Shown: piece by piece, positions 8,521-16,504 of the stretch
Layout: each line of letters opens with the position of its first letter
Position numbering within the stretch: position 1 is the first letter of the stretch
Origin: Opitutaceae bacterium EW11
Lineage (GTDB): Bacteria > Verrucomicrobiota > Verrucomicrobiia > Opitutales > Opitutaceae
DNA length: 64,000 bases
Assembly: GCA_003054665.1 (NCBI GenBank)
Contig: QAYY01000012.1
Location: 62,001-126,000, forward strand
Reading direction: 5' to 3'
Position numbers and translations under genes: made by a program
Notes under the pieces: model-generated
Told to the model about the DNA's origin: nothing
Seen by the model: the letters and a program-made list of their open reading frames with translations, nothing else
The model's database searches: none

Positions 8521-8549
8521 AAAAAGGCCGGCCCGAGAAGGGGCCGGCC
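8521..8549 (-). terminator. intrinsic terminator of the DUF481 gene
   Basis: A GC-rich stem (GGCCGGCCC with GGGCCGGCC, 5-nt loop GAGAA plus G) is followed on the minus strand by five U residues (plus-strand AAAAA at 8521-8525). It lies 25 bp after the stop of the minus-strand gene and has the form of a Rho-independent terminator. Confidence 0.8.
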
Positions 8550-8574
8550 GAAGTTCGTGGGCTATCGCGCGGAC

Positions 8575-9618
8575 TTATTTCCAGTTCAGCACCAAACGCG
8601 CGAAGTAGGTCGTATCGAGCTTGCTCAGACCGGGCGCCGGACGGCTGTTGAAGTCGTTGGCCACGCCGAGACGCAGCTTCCAGTCCGGGTCCGCCATCGG
8701 GATCTCGAAGAACGACTCGTGCAGCAGACGGTAGTTGGCGAAATCCTCGAAGGTCGGGACCAGGCTGATCCGGTTGATCAGCGACCATTTCTCGGTCTCG
8801 TAGGTGTGATTGAGGCCGAGGTCCAAGCCGGCCGAATTTACGTCCTCCGTCGTCGGATCCTTGTATCCCTCATATCGGTACGAGAAACCGGCGCGGCCCG
8901 TGAGCGTGTGTTTCGGCGCCTTGATGAAGTCGTAGCCAAGACCGGCCGCCGCGATGTTGTAGAGGTTGATGTCCTTCACGCGGTCGAAGCCGCCTTCGTC
9001 GCGGACGTACCAGGACCGGCGTCCCGAAAAGTTATTCTGGTAGTCGACGCCGGCCTTGAACTGATCGGCCGACTTGTTGCCGTCCGCCACCTGCCGGTCG
9101 TAGGCGGTGTAGAACTGCAGTGTATCCTGCTTCGTTTTGAGCGTCGCGCGGGCGCTGAGCGAGGTGCCGAGCTGGTCCTTGTTGCCGCTCTTGCCCGTGA
9201 TATCGATCGCTACTTCGTAAGCCCAGCTGCGCTGCAGCGCTGCCACCTCGGGATCGATCGCGCCGGGCGCCCAGGTCGCGGCGACCTTTTCCACCCGCGT
9301 ATTCAAAGTCCCGTCGGCGCCCGTGATCACGAGCGTGCCCTCGCCGGCGTTGGAAAGCGTGCCCTGCAGAACCGTGCCGCTCGAGAGCCGCACGTTCATC
9401 GGAGAGTCCGTGGTGACGTTCGTCACGTCGGACTGCTTCACCTTGATGTCCCCGGCGTAATCGGTGCTCAACAGGATCGTCGTCCCGTCCATCTTCTGCA
9501 CCTTACCGATCAGACGTGCGCCGTTCTTCGTTTCAACGATGTCGCCCAGCAGCACGGAGCTCGCGAGAACTGCCAAAGCGAGCGAGAACAACTGTTTAGT
9601 CCCACGTGTTGTGTTCAT
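8575..9618 (-). CDS. DUF481 family outer-membrane-type protein
   Basis: A 347-residue exported protein. Residues 1-25 are a signal peptide (MNTTRGTKQLFSLALAVL). Residues about 27-115 form a small beta domain (DIVETKNGARLIGKVQKMDG), typical of proteins that precede DUF481. From about 135 on there is a run of amphipathic beta strands with alternating aromatic residues (WAYEVAIDITGKSGNKDQLG to the C-terminal FARLVLNWK), matching DUF481, the YdiY-like putative salt-induced outer-membrane family. The Met at 9618 starts the signal peptide; an upstream in-frame Met at 9783 lacks one. It ends in a clear terminator. Confidence 0.85.
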   Translation of the reverse strand: MNTTRGTKQLFSLALAVLASSVLLGDIVETKNGARLIGKVQKMDGTTILLSTDYAGDIKVKQSDVTNVTTDSPMNVRLSSGTVLQGTLSNAGEGTLVITGADGTLNTRVEKVAATWAPGAIDPEVAALQRSWAYEVAIDITGKSGNKDQLGTSLSARATLKTKQDTLQFYTAYDRQVADGNKSADQFKAGVDYQNNFSGRRSWYVRDEGGFDRVKDINLYNIAAAGLGYDFIKAPKHTLTGRAGFSYRYEGYKDPTTEDVNSAGLDLGLNHTYETEKWSLINRISLVPTFEDFANYRLLHESFFEIPMADPDWKLRLGVANDFNSRPAPGLSKLDTTYFARLVLNWK

Positions 9619-9739
9619 CAGGGCGGAGCTAGCAGCGGGTCCAATCCTGTCAAACCCCATCAGTGTAGTCGCCATAGCATGGCATCTCCGCAGCGAGATG
9701 CTGGACAAGACTGAGTGGGAGCCCTTGTTTTCCAAGCCC

Positions 9740-10633
9740 ATGGAGCATTCCGTCGAACGGCCCGCGCTGATCACCGCCAACAAATGGCAGGACTATCAGC
9801 TACTGGATTGCGGCGATGGGATGAAGCAGGAGCGCTGGGGGCCGTACACGCTCGTGCGTCCCGATCCGCAAATCATTTGGCCGCGGCGAGGCGGCAAGGA
9901 TTGGGACCAGTGGGATGGATACTACCATCGCAGCGAAAGTGGAGGCGGGCGCTGGGAGTTTCGCAAGCCGCTGCCGGAGTATTGGAAGATCAGTTACGGC
10001 AAACTCGTTTTCCGGATTCATCCGACGTCCTTCAAACACACCGGCCTTTTCCCGGAGCAGGCGGTCAACTGGGACTGGTTTTCCGACAGAATCCGCTCCG
10101 CGCGCCAGCAGGGCCGGGAGGTCCAGGTGCTCAATCTGTTCGGCTACACTGGAGCCGCCACCTGCGCCGCCGCGGCCGCGGGCGCTTCGGTCTGCCACGT
10201 CGATGCCGCGGAAGGCATGGTGAAATGGTGCCGCGAAAACGCCTCGCTCTCCGGCCTCGCCGAAGCGCCCATCCGCTACATCGCCGACGACTGCCTGAAG
10301 TTTGTCCGCCGTGAGATCAAACGCGGTCGCCGCTACGACGCCGTCATCATGGATCCGCCGACGTACGGCCGCGGCAGCTCCGGCGAGATGTGGCGTCTCG
10401 AGGATCACCTCTGGGAGTTGCTCGCCGAGTGCCGCAACGTGCTCAGCGACCGGCCTCTTTTTTTCCTCATCAACGCCTACACCGCGCGTCTCTCTCCAAC
10501 CGTGGTCGTCAATCTCCTCAGCGAGCTCATGCATCAATCCGGCGGTTCCATCACCGGCGGCGAGGTCGGTCTGCCGATCCAGCGTGACGGCAAGGTTCTC
10601 CCTTGCGGCATCTATGGCCGATGGGAACGTTGA
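9740..10633 (+). CDS. class I SAM-dependent methyltransferase, RlmI/RlmK-like
   Basis: A 297-residue methyltransferase. The N-terminal part (DYQLLDCGDGMKQERWG and the RPDPQIIWPR segment) resembles the family of 23S rRNA cytosine or guanine methyltransferase-like proteins. The Rossmann domain has motif I LNLFGYTGAATCAAAA around residue 132, an acidic residue after motif II (HVDAAEGMVKW) and motif IV MDPPTYGRG at about 204-212, the DPP-x-YG form seen in RlmI-type enzymes. The target (rRNA or other) is inferred only. The start could also be the in-frame ATG at 9698; I prefer 9740 because the homologous part begins soon after it. Divergent from the DUF481 gene. Confidence 0.75.
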   Translation: MEHSVERPALITANKWQDYQLLDCGDGMKQERWGPYTLVRPDPQIIWPRRGGKDWDQWDGYYHRSESGGGRWEFRKPLPEYWKISYGKLVFRIHPTSFKHTGLFPEQAVNWDWFSDRIRSARQQGREVQVLNLFGYTGAATCAAAAAGASVCHVDAAEGMVKWCRENASLSGLAEAPIRYIADDCLKFVRREIKRGRRYDAVIMDPPTYGRGSSGEMWRLEDHLWELLAECRNVLSDRPLFFLINAYTARLSPTVVVNLLSELMHQSGGSITGGEVGLPIQRDGKVLPCGIYGRWER

Positions 10634-10777
10634 AGACGGTTCCTGAGCGCAGCCGCGTCGAAGCGCCGTCGCATTTCTGACGCCCGCTTTCGGAAAGCTC
10701 TTGGTAATCCTCTGCACTTCGCCGGCCGGATGCCGGACGGCCCGGCAGCAACTCTCTCGATTTTTCGCCCTCTCGCC

Positions 10778-11506
10778 ATGTCCTCCCTCGCCTCCGCCTA
10801 TTACCAACGCGCGAACGAGCTGCTCGCCCGCGCCTGGGAAACCAACGCCGCCACCATCGGCCAGCTCGCCCCGATCGTGGGCGCCTGCGTCGCGCGCGGA
10901 GGCGTGATCCACACCTTCGGCAGCGGCCACAGCGAACTCATCTCGCGTGAGATCATCGGGCGCGCCGGAGGTTTGGTCTGCGTCACCGGTATCCAGGATC
11001 CCACGGCGGGGTTCATCGAGAACCTCGTCGGCTACGGCACCAAGCTGATCGAGCGCTACGACCGACAGTACCAGCTCCTGCCGGGCGAAGTGCTGATCGC
11101 GATTTCGAATTCCGGCAAAAACTGCTCGCCCATCGAGGTGGCCCTGTACGCGAAACAAAAAGGGCTCACCGTCGTGTCGCTGAGCTGCCTCGCGATGTCG
11201 CGCGCCACGCCTTCCCAGCACCCGAGCGGCAAACGTCTCTTCGAGTGCGCCGACTACGTCCTCGACAACGGCGGCGTCCCCGGCGACGCGATCGTCGAGG
11301 CGGCTGACGGCGTGAACGCGGGCCCGACGTCGACGCTGATCGGCTGCTCCGTCCTCAATTGGCTGATGCTCGCGACGGTCGAGTGGCTCAAGGCCAACGG
11401 TCATCCCCTCCCGCTGCTCCGCAGCCAGAACCTGCCCGGTGCGATCGAACACAACCGCGCCCTGGGGCAGAAATACAAAGCCCGCCTCAGCCGGCAGCTG
11501 GCCTGA
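10778..11506 (+). CDS. SIS-domain (UPF0309-type) sugar isomerase-like protein
   Basis: A 242-residue cytoplasmic protein consisting of a single SIS domain, the fold that binds phosphosugars in isomerases and regulators. Visible are the N-terminal helix ANELLARAWETNAATI, the first SIS motif TFGSGHSELISREIIGRAGG, the second sugar-contact segment LIAISNSGKNCSPIE, and VNAGPTSTLIGCSVLNW near the C-terminus as in UPF0309 proteins. Its substrate is not identifiable; relatives are often placed with amino-sugar catabolism genes, but nothing of that kind is adjacent here. The start at 10778 precedes the SIS helices directly. Confidence 0.85.
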   Translation: MSSLASAYYQRANELLARAWETNAATIGQLAPIVGACVARGGVIHTFGSGHSELISREIIGRAGGLVCVTGIQDPTAGFIENLVGYGTKLIERYDRQYQLLPGEVLIAISNSGKNCSPIEVALYAKQKGLTVVSLSCLAMSRATPSQHPSGKRLFECADYVLDNGGVPGDAIVEAADGVNAGPTSTLIGCSVLNWLMLATVEWLKANGHPLPLLRSQNLPGAIEHNRALGQKYKARLSRQLA

Positions 11507-11562
11507 CGCAAACGCCAAAGTTGCGGCTCGATCCCCCTCGACGCGGCCGCCTCCGGACACGG

Positions 11563-12510
11563 ATGCAGAACGTTTCAGACGACACGCCGGGCGGCGCTCC
11601 CGAGGCGTCTTCGAACCGCGCATCCGCCGCGGCTGAGCTGCCGCCGACGCTCCTTCCGGAGCCCGAGTGGCGCGAACGCCAACGGACTCACGAGCTCCGG
11701 GTGCGCGCGTGGACCGATCCGCATCAGGCGCGCGCCGCCCGGGGCGAAGCGCACCCCGTCTATGATTTTCTTTTCCGCTATTACGCGTACCGGCCCAGCT
11801 GGCTGCGCCGCTGGCATCCGGGCGTCGGCTTGGGGCTGCTCGGGCCCGGCGCGGAGGAGTTTCTGCACCGTCCTTCGTATCGGCGGGCCGGAGACGTCGT
11901 TTTCGCCGATCCCTCGGCTCTGCCGGAACGGCGGCGCGAAAGCTTCGCGTGGATCCGGACGTTTCTGACCGCGGTCCGGGACCGTCCGCCGTTCTTCGGC
12001 TGTTTCGGCCTGCACGAGTGGGCCATGGTCTACCGCCTCGAACCGTCGGAGATCCGGCACTCGCGCTGGCCTTTGCGTCTTTCCCCGGCGGAAATCTCCC
12101 ATGTCGTCGAGAGCCAGCCGATCTGCTGCTCGCATTTCGACGCGTTCCGCTTCTTCACCGCGCCGGCGCGTCCGCTCAACCGCCACCAGCCCACGCGCGA
12201 GACGGTGACGGCGCTCGAGCAGCGCGGCTGCCTCCATGCCAACATGGATCTCTACAAGTGGGCCACGAAACTCGAGCCGTTCGCGCCCTCGGAACTGATC
12301 GCCGACTGCTTTGCGCTCGCCTGGGATATCCGTGAAGTGGATATGCGCGCCAGCCCCTACGATCTGCGGGCGATGTCGTTCCCGCCGATCCCGGTCGAGA
12401 CTGCCGAAGGCCGCGCCGACTACGAACGGCTCCAGCGCGGCTTCAGCGCCCGAGGGGCGGTACTGCGCGACAGGCTGATCTCCGTCTGCGCCGCGGCGCT
12501 GGCGCGCTGA
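11563..12510 (+). CDS. conserved protein of a family annotated as 3-methyladenine DNA glycosylase
   Basis: A 315-residue soluble protein. From memory it resembles a family, common in actinobacteria, that databases label 3-methyladenine DNA glycosylase. Shared landmarks are HPVYDFLFRYYAYRPSWLRR, RWHPGVG, FFGCFGLHEWAMVYR, WPLRL, CCSHFDAFRFFT-like and ARPLN segments, then GCLHANMDLYKWATKL and the C-terminal DMRASPYDLRAM. There is no recognisable helix-hairpin-helix, so the glycosylase label rests on homology to unverified entries and should be taken lightly. Residues 1-40 are Pro/Ala-rich and probably disordered. It converges with the following minus-strand gene over a 27-bp gap. Confidence 0.7.
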   Translation: MQNVSDDTPGGAPEASSNRASAAAELPPTLLPEPEWRERQRTHELRVRAWTDPHQARAARGEAHPVYDFLFRYYAYRPSWLRRWHPGVGLGLLGPGAEEFLHRPSYRRAGDVVFADPSALPERRRESFAWIRTFLTAVRDRPPFFGCFGLHEWAMVYRLEPSEIRHSRWPLRLSPAEISHVVESQPICCSHFDAFRFFTAPARPLNRHQPTRETVTALEQRGCLHANMDLYKWATKLEPFAPSELIADCFALAWDIREVDMRASPYDLRAMSFPPIPVETAEGRADYERLQRGFSARGAVLRDRLISVCAAALAR

Positions 12511-12537
12511 AGAGCGCGTGTGGCAGAGATTCCCGTC

Positions 12538-14505
12538 TCACCGGACGTCGAACGAGTGCGGCGAGAGCGGAAAAATCGGACGCCCGAGACGTTTCGAACT
12601 GATTTCCTCCAGCTGCAGGCTCACGAGCGGATTGTGGGTCACGAAACGAAGGAAGTCGGCTTTGCTGATCGTCAGGCACCGCACGGGCTCGGTGGCCACC
12701 ACGTCGGACACCGCAGTGCTGTTCTGCAGGATGCTCACTTCGCCAAAAAACGCGCCGGGCTGGAGTTTGCCCTTGGTCTTTTTCCCGCGTTTCACCCGCA
12801 CCCGGCCCTCGTAGATCACGTAAAACTGATGGCTCTCGCTGCCGTGGGCCACGATCACGTCGCCTTCGTTGTACGAGACGATCGACGCCAGCTGCGCAAA
12901 CCGCGCCACGGCCTGCGGGTGCCAGGTCGCACAGAACGAGACATTCCGAAGGAAAGGGACCTTGTGCACGAGGTCGTTGACCAGCGGTCCGCCGAGGGGC
13001 CGCAGCACCATGCGGTCGAACTCCGTCGCCGGAATCATCAGCGCGACGACAGGGGTGAGAGCGCGGATCTGGGCGAGTTGACGCTCCGGATCGAGCATCG
13101 CGTGCGCGCCGAAGACGTCGCCCTCCGCCAGCAGCAGCGCCCGGTCGGCCCGCCCGGCCTTGGTCCGGCGATACACCGCGACCCGACCCGAAACGATCAC
13201 TCCCACGTCGGAGTTCTTGTCCTGAAACTGCCGGATCGTGCTCCAGGCCGAGAAAACCCGCTGTTGGGCCGACCTCAGCAGCTCCGCGCGATCGGCGGGC
13301 GTCAGGCGCCGGAAAAGCAGAGACTCGGCGAACAATCGCGCGATCTCTTCCTGCGAGATCGGCTGCTCGGCCTTCACCCGCCAGCGCCGCCAGAGGCGTC
13401 GCAGCTCCGCGACCTTCGCCCTTGAAAACACCCATGTGACGCGCCAGGCCGGAAGCGCGAGGTAGGCCACGAATGCGGCGGCCGCGAGAATGCCGAAGAC
13501 CAAGCCCACTTCGCGCCAGTATCCGGCGTTGCCGAAAATCTCCCGCACGCTCTGGTGCGTCATCCTCAACACGATGAACGCAACGAGGATGATCCAGACC
13601 ATGCCCCAGCCGATCCGGCCGACAAAATAGGCAAGCGAGATCCGCGAGAGCCCGAGCCGGAGGCGGATGTGCCAGCGCTGGTTGAGGCTGAAGAGGAAAT
13701 TCCGCTGCGTATCCAGCACGTGCCCGCGGCAGATCGTCGAGAGCATCTCCGGCACGATCCCGCCGAAGAACGGCCGAAGCATGACCACGAATGCCGCCAG
13801 GTGGAGCAGTCCCCACGTCGGACGATAAAACCACAACGCGGCAGCCGTCCCCGCCACCGGCAGCAGCCTCGCGCAACCGATCCCGACCTGCGTGAGCCGC
13901 GAGGTCATCGTCGAGTCGTCGAGCCCCACGGCCAAAAAGGGCACGGGCCGCAGCAGCTTCAGACGCGGGTCGTAAATCTCGCCGCCTCCGGAATGCAGGA
14001 CGCAGGCGGCGAGCAGTTGACCGAGGCTCAGACCGGCGATGAGCAGGCCCCAGCCGATCAGCGCGCCGAGCAGCGTTTCCTGCGGCCAGACACCGAGAGT
14101 CGGAAACGGACGGGCGACGAGGACAAACACCGCGGCACACATCGCGAGCGCGGCGGCCACGATCGCACCGATCGGCGGAATGGATACCCACCAGCGGCGC
14201 GCCCGGGCTAGGGGCTCCGAGGAGCGCGCGGTCTGCAACACGCCCGCGCCATGCGCCTTGAGCACCAGCTCGTAGTACTCGCGAAGCGGCACGCAGCTTC
14301 GGTTCTGTATGACCGCGCGCAGTACGTCAGGCACGGTCGCGGGATTGGCGAAATTCCGCAGCAGATTCCACTGGGCGACGGACACAGTCAGGTACTTCCG
14401 AGCGGGGACATTCTTGACGACGAAGGCCTCGCCGCTGATGTCCGCCCGCTGGAGATCAGGATTCAACCTGAGCGTCTGCGCAGTAAGAACGAGCTGCTCG
14501 TCCAT
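12538..14505 (-). CDS. membrane protein with degenerate M50-like region and two cyclic-nucleotide-binding domains
   Basis: A 655-residue protein. Residues about 1-95 look like a small PqqD-like winged domain (ISGEAFVVKNVPARKYLTVS). Residues about 110-370 hold several hydrophobic segments. The stretch LSLGQLLAACVL at 159-170 sits where peptide-type M50 zinc metalloproteases have HELGHAL, but the two His and the Glu are absent. Residues about 385-505 and 515-635 are two cNMP-binding-type beta-rolls (IVSGRVAVYRR with GDVFGAH; YVIYEGRVRVKRG with GAFFGEVSIL). A likely role is signal-responsive membrane regulation; this is inference. The Met at 14505 is the first in frame. The response-regulator gene upstream is on the same strand, 74 bp away. 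Confidence 0.75.
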   Translation of the reverse strand: MDEQLVLTAQTLRLNPDLQRADISGEAFVVKNVPARKYLTVSVAQWNLLRNFANPATVPDVLRAVIQNRSCVPLREYYELVLKAHGAGVLQTARSSEPLARARRWWVSIPPIGAIVAAALAMCAAVFVLVARPFPTLGVWPQETLLGALIGWGLLIAGLSLGQLLAACVLHSGGGEIYDPRLKLLRPVPFLAVGLDDSTMTSRLTQVGIGCARLLPVAGTAAALWFYRPTWGLLHLAAFVVMLRPFFGGIVPEMLSTICRGHVLDTQRNFLFSLNQRWHIRLRLGLSRISLAYFVGRIGWGMVWIILVAFIVLRMTHQSVREIFGNAGYWREVGLVFGILAAAAFVAYLALPAWRVTWVFSRAKVAELRRLWRRWRVKAEQPISQEEIARLFAESLLFRRLTPADRAELLRSAQQRVFSAWSTIRQFQDKNSDVGVIVSGRVAVYRRTKAGRADRALLLAEGDVFGAHAMLDPERQLAQIRALTPVVALMIPATEFDRMVLRPLGGPLVNDLVHKVPFLRNVSFCATWHPQAVARFAQLASIVSYNEGDVIVAHGSESHQFYVIYEGRVRVKRGKKTKGKLQPGAFFGEVSILQNSTAVSDVVATEPVRCLTISKADFLRFVTHNPLVSLQLEEISSKRLGRPIFPLSPHSFDVR

Positions 14506-14560
14506 TTGTTGGATGCTGGAAACGAGTTAAGAAAGCGCGTGTTCTTCCCGACAGGAAGAG

Positions 14561-14580
14561 AAAAGCCGCGCGGCCGGCCT
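14561..14580 (-). terminator. possible terminator of the response-regulator gene
   Basis: Immediately after the stop of the minus-strand response regulator, the minus strand reads a GC-rich self-complementary stretch (GGCCGGCCGCGCGGC) followed by TTTTCTCTTCC. The stem can be drawn in more than one way, so the assignment is tentative. Confidence 0.35.
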
Positions 14581-15050
14581 TATTTTGCCGGCGGGGGAGC
14601 TTCCGGCGCGGGGCCGATCAAATCCATCACCGTCGTCTGAAGATCCTGCAGGCGGTAGGGTTTCATCAAATACCGCATCCGGGCATTTCCCGGCGCCCAC
14701 AAATCTTCCTCCAACACATGTCCGCTAAGGAGGAGAATCGGCAGGTCCGGATCGGTTTTGTGAAGGCGCGTCGCCAGCCCGAGTCCATCCAGGTTGGGCA
14801 TCAACACGTCGGTGATGACGAGCCCGATCTCGTCCCGATGCTGGTCGAAAATCTTCAGGGCTTCCTGGCCGTCGGTCGCTTCCAACAGCTCGTATCCAGC
14901 CTGCCCCAGCGCAGCACGGGCGATCGAGCGGACGGCTTCCTCGTCGTCCACGAATAGGATTTTCCCCGGTTTATAGCCGGCCTGTCCGGGCCGAAGCCGA
15001 GAGGCAGCGCGGGTCGACGAACCAAATAACTTCTTCAATGCTGAGATCAT
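14580..15050 (-). CDS. single-domain response regulator
   Basis: A 156-residue CheY-like receiver with a 28-residue basic N-terminal extension and a short Pro-rich tail, and no output domain. Conserved positions are D35-D36 in ILFVDDEEAV, the phospho-acceptor D81 in LVITDVLMPN, S109 in LLLSGH and K130 in YLMKPY. It presumably passes a phosphoryl signal to a partner protein. No histidine kinase is in the window; the cyclic-nucleotide-binding membrane protein lies directly downstream on the same strand and is a candidate functional partner by position only. The start at 15050 is the Met nearest to the receiver domain; a frame extending to 15278 adds a Phe-rich, unlikely sequence. Confidence 0.88.
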   Translation of the reverse strand: MISALKKLFGSSTRAASRLRPGQAGYKPGKILFVDDEEAVRSIARAALGQAGYELLEATDGQEALKIFDQHRDEIGLVITDVLMPNLDGLGLATRLHKTDPDLPILLLSGHVLEEDLWAPGNARMRYLMKPYRLQDLQTTVMDLIGPAPEAPPPAK

Positions 15051-15348
15051 GGGAAGGTCTGGCCAACAGGCGTTGCTAGCGAAACTTATGGCCGCAATCG
15101 GCACCCAAAAAGGAAAATGTCGGAGAGGATTCCCGATTTGGCGAAAAAAGCGGTTTTTCCCGAATATTTTACCCAGCCGAAAACACGCCGGCGAAAACGC
15201 CAACATGCACGGCCGCAAACGCAAATCCTTGCTCGAAGCATAGCGAAATACCGCCGCTTCGCCAGCGTTTCGTCGCAAACGTGGAAAGGGCCCGGGAGGA
15301 CTTGCGTGAGCGGCACAGTCGCTCCCTCGGCCGAGACTCCGCCCGGGC
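15051..15348. other. 298-bp intergenic stretch, relatively A/T-rich
   Basis: No convincing gene lies between the response regulator and moaA. The part from about 15100 to 15260 is clearly less GC-rich than its surroundings, with runs such as GCGAAAAAAGCGG, TTTTTCCCGAATATTTTACCC and a small GGCG-AAAA-CGCC hairpin. It could hold the promoter of the response regulator or a small RNA, but nothing in it is diagnostic. Near 15290-15345 there are paired CCCGGG-type palindromes that may end the moaA transcript. Confidence 0.4.
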
Positions 15349-16365
15349 TCAGCCGCCGATAAAACTCATTTCGATCTTTTCGCGCTGCTCGTCGCGTGCG
15401 AGCCGCTCCGCCCGCTCGTCGGAATAGCGGTCGCGACGGCCGCGCCATACTCCGGCCAGGGTCTCTCGCAATTCGGCATCGGTCGCACCGCCGCGCAGCA
15501 CCGAAAGCAAGTTGGACCCGCCCGACGCAAACAGGCAGGTGAACAGACGCCCGTCAGCCGAAAGCCGCGCCCGATTGCAGTCCTTGCAGAACGGCTCGGT
15601 GATCGAGCTGATCAGGCCGATTTCTCCCCGTCCGTCGGCATAGCGGTACCGCGCGGCAACCTCGCCCCGGTAAGCCGGACCGCAGGGTTCGAGCGGCCAT
15701 GACCGTCCGATCCGCTCCACGATTTCCCGCGCCGGCACGACCTTCTCGCGGGACCAGCCGTTGTGATTCCCCACGTCCATGAACTCGATGAACCGCAGCG
15801 TCAGCCGGCGCTCCCGCGCCCACTCGGCCATCGTCTCGATCTCGTCGTCGTTGCTCCCCCGGACCACGACCATGTTCACCTTGACGGGAAATCCCACCGT
15901 CGCGGCCGACTGAATACCGGCGAGCACGCGGTCGAGCTTGAGACCGCGGCCGTTGAGCGCGCCGAAACGGTCGTCGCGCAGGCTGTCCACGGAGACGTTG
16001 ATCCGGTCGAGGCCGGCGGCCTTCAGCGCCGGCGCCTGTTTCTCCAGGAGCCAGCCGTTGGTGGTCAGCGCGACGTCGGGAATCCGCAGCTCGTTTTTCG
16101 CCGCGCGGATCAGCTCCGGCACGTCCGGCCTCAAGAGCGGCTCGCCGCCGGTGATGCGCAGCTTTTCCACGCCGAGCGCGACGAAGGCCCGCAGCAGGCG
16201 TGTCAGTTCGTCCAGCGACATCAGCTGGCTGGCCTTCAGAAAGGGGTAATCCGCCCCGAATATCTCCGCCGGCATGCAGTACGTGCAGCGGAAATTGCAG
16301 CGATCGGTCACCGACACGCGCAGATCGCGCAGGGGGCGTCCAAGGAAGTCGCGGATGTCGGTCAT
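15349..16365 (-). CDS. moaA: GTP 3',8-cyclase MoaA
   Basis: A 338-residue radical-SAM enzyme that, with MoaC, makes cyclic pyranopterin monophosphate from GTP in molybdenum cofactor synthesis. The N-terminal radical-SAM cluster CNFRCTYC is at residues 23-30. LRITGGEPLLRPD, TTNGWLL and RINVSVDSL follow in family order, and the C-terminal cluster cysteines appear in EPFCKDCNRARLSADG and LFTCLF. The protein ends in Gly-Gly, the conserved tail needed for the second half-reaction. Start at 16365 gives the standard MTDIRDFLGRPLRDLR beginning. It is divergent from the DUF4178 gene; the partner genes moeA, moaC, moaD and moaE lie about 6 kb away on the other strand. Confidence 0.95.
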   Translation of the reverse strand: MTDIRDFLGRPLRDLRVSVTDRCNFRCTYCMPAEIFGADYPFLKASQLMSLDELTRLLRAFVALGVEKLRITGGEPLLRPDVPELIRAAKNELRIPDVALTTNGWLLEKQAPALKAAGLDRINVSVDSLRDDRFGALNGRGLKLDRVLAGIQSAATVGFPVKVNMVVVRGSNDDEIETMAEWARERRLTLRFIEFMDVGNHNGWSREKVVPAREIVERIGRSWPLEPCGPAYRGEVAARYRYADGRGEIGLISSITEPFCKDCNRARLSADGRLFTCLFASGGSNLLSVLRGGATDAELRETLAGVWRGRRDRYSDERAERLARDEQREKIEMSFIGG

Positions 16366-16504
16366 CGGTCGGAGGGAAAGAAGAACAAACGCGGAAATGG
16401 GAATTTTCCAAGAATTCGTAGCGCGGACACCACGCTGGGGACTTGAAGGCCCCTCGTCCGACCGACTATGACGCTGTCCGCTTCCGAGCTCCCCCACCGC
16501 GTCC

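Noticed and set aside
9625-9653. TTGACA promoter for the DUF481 gene
   Set aside because: The -35 on the minus strand at 9653-9648 is perfect, but no acceptable -10 exists at normal spacing and the start codon would be only about 8 bp further, so I do not list it.
15049-15243. 64-codon frame in the gap between the response regulator and moaA
   Set aside because: It is Lys/Arg-rich without structure, partly antisense to the response-regulator leader, and has no supporting context.
16366-16504. Molybdenum-cofactor riboswitch before moaA
   Set aside because: The minus-strand leader does not show the conserved aptamer segments that I would expect; only a small GGAAA/TTTCC inverted repeat is visible. 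The space before moeA holds a terminator-like hairpin instead.
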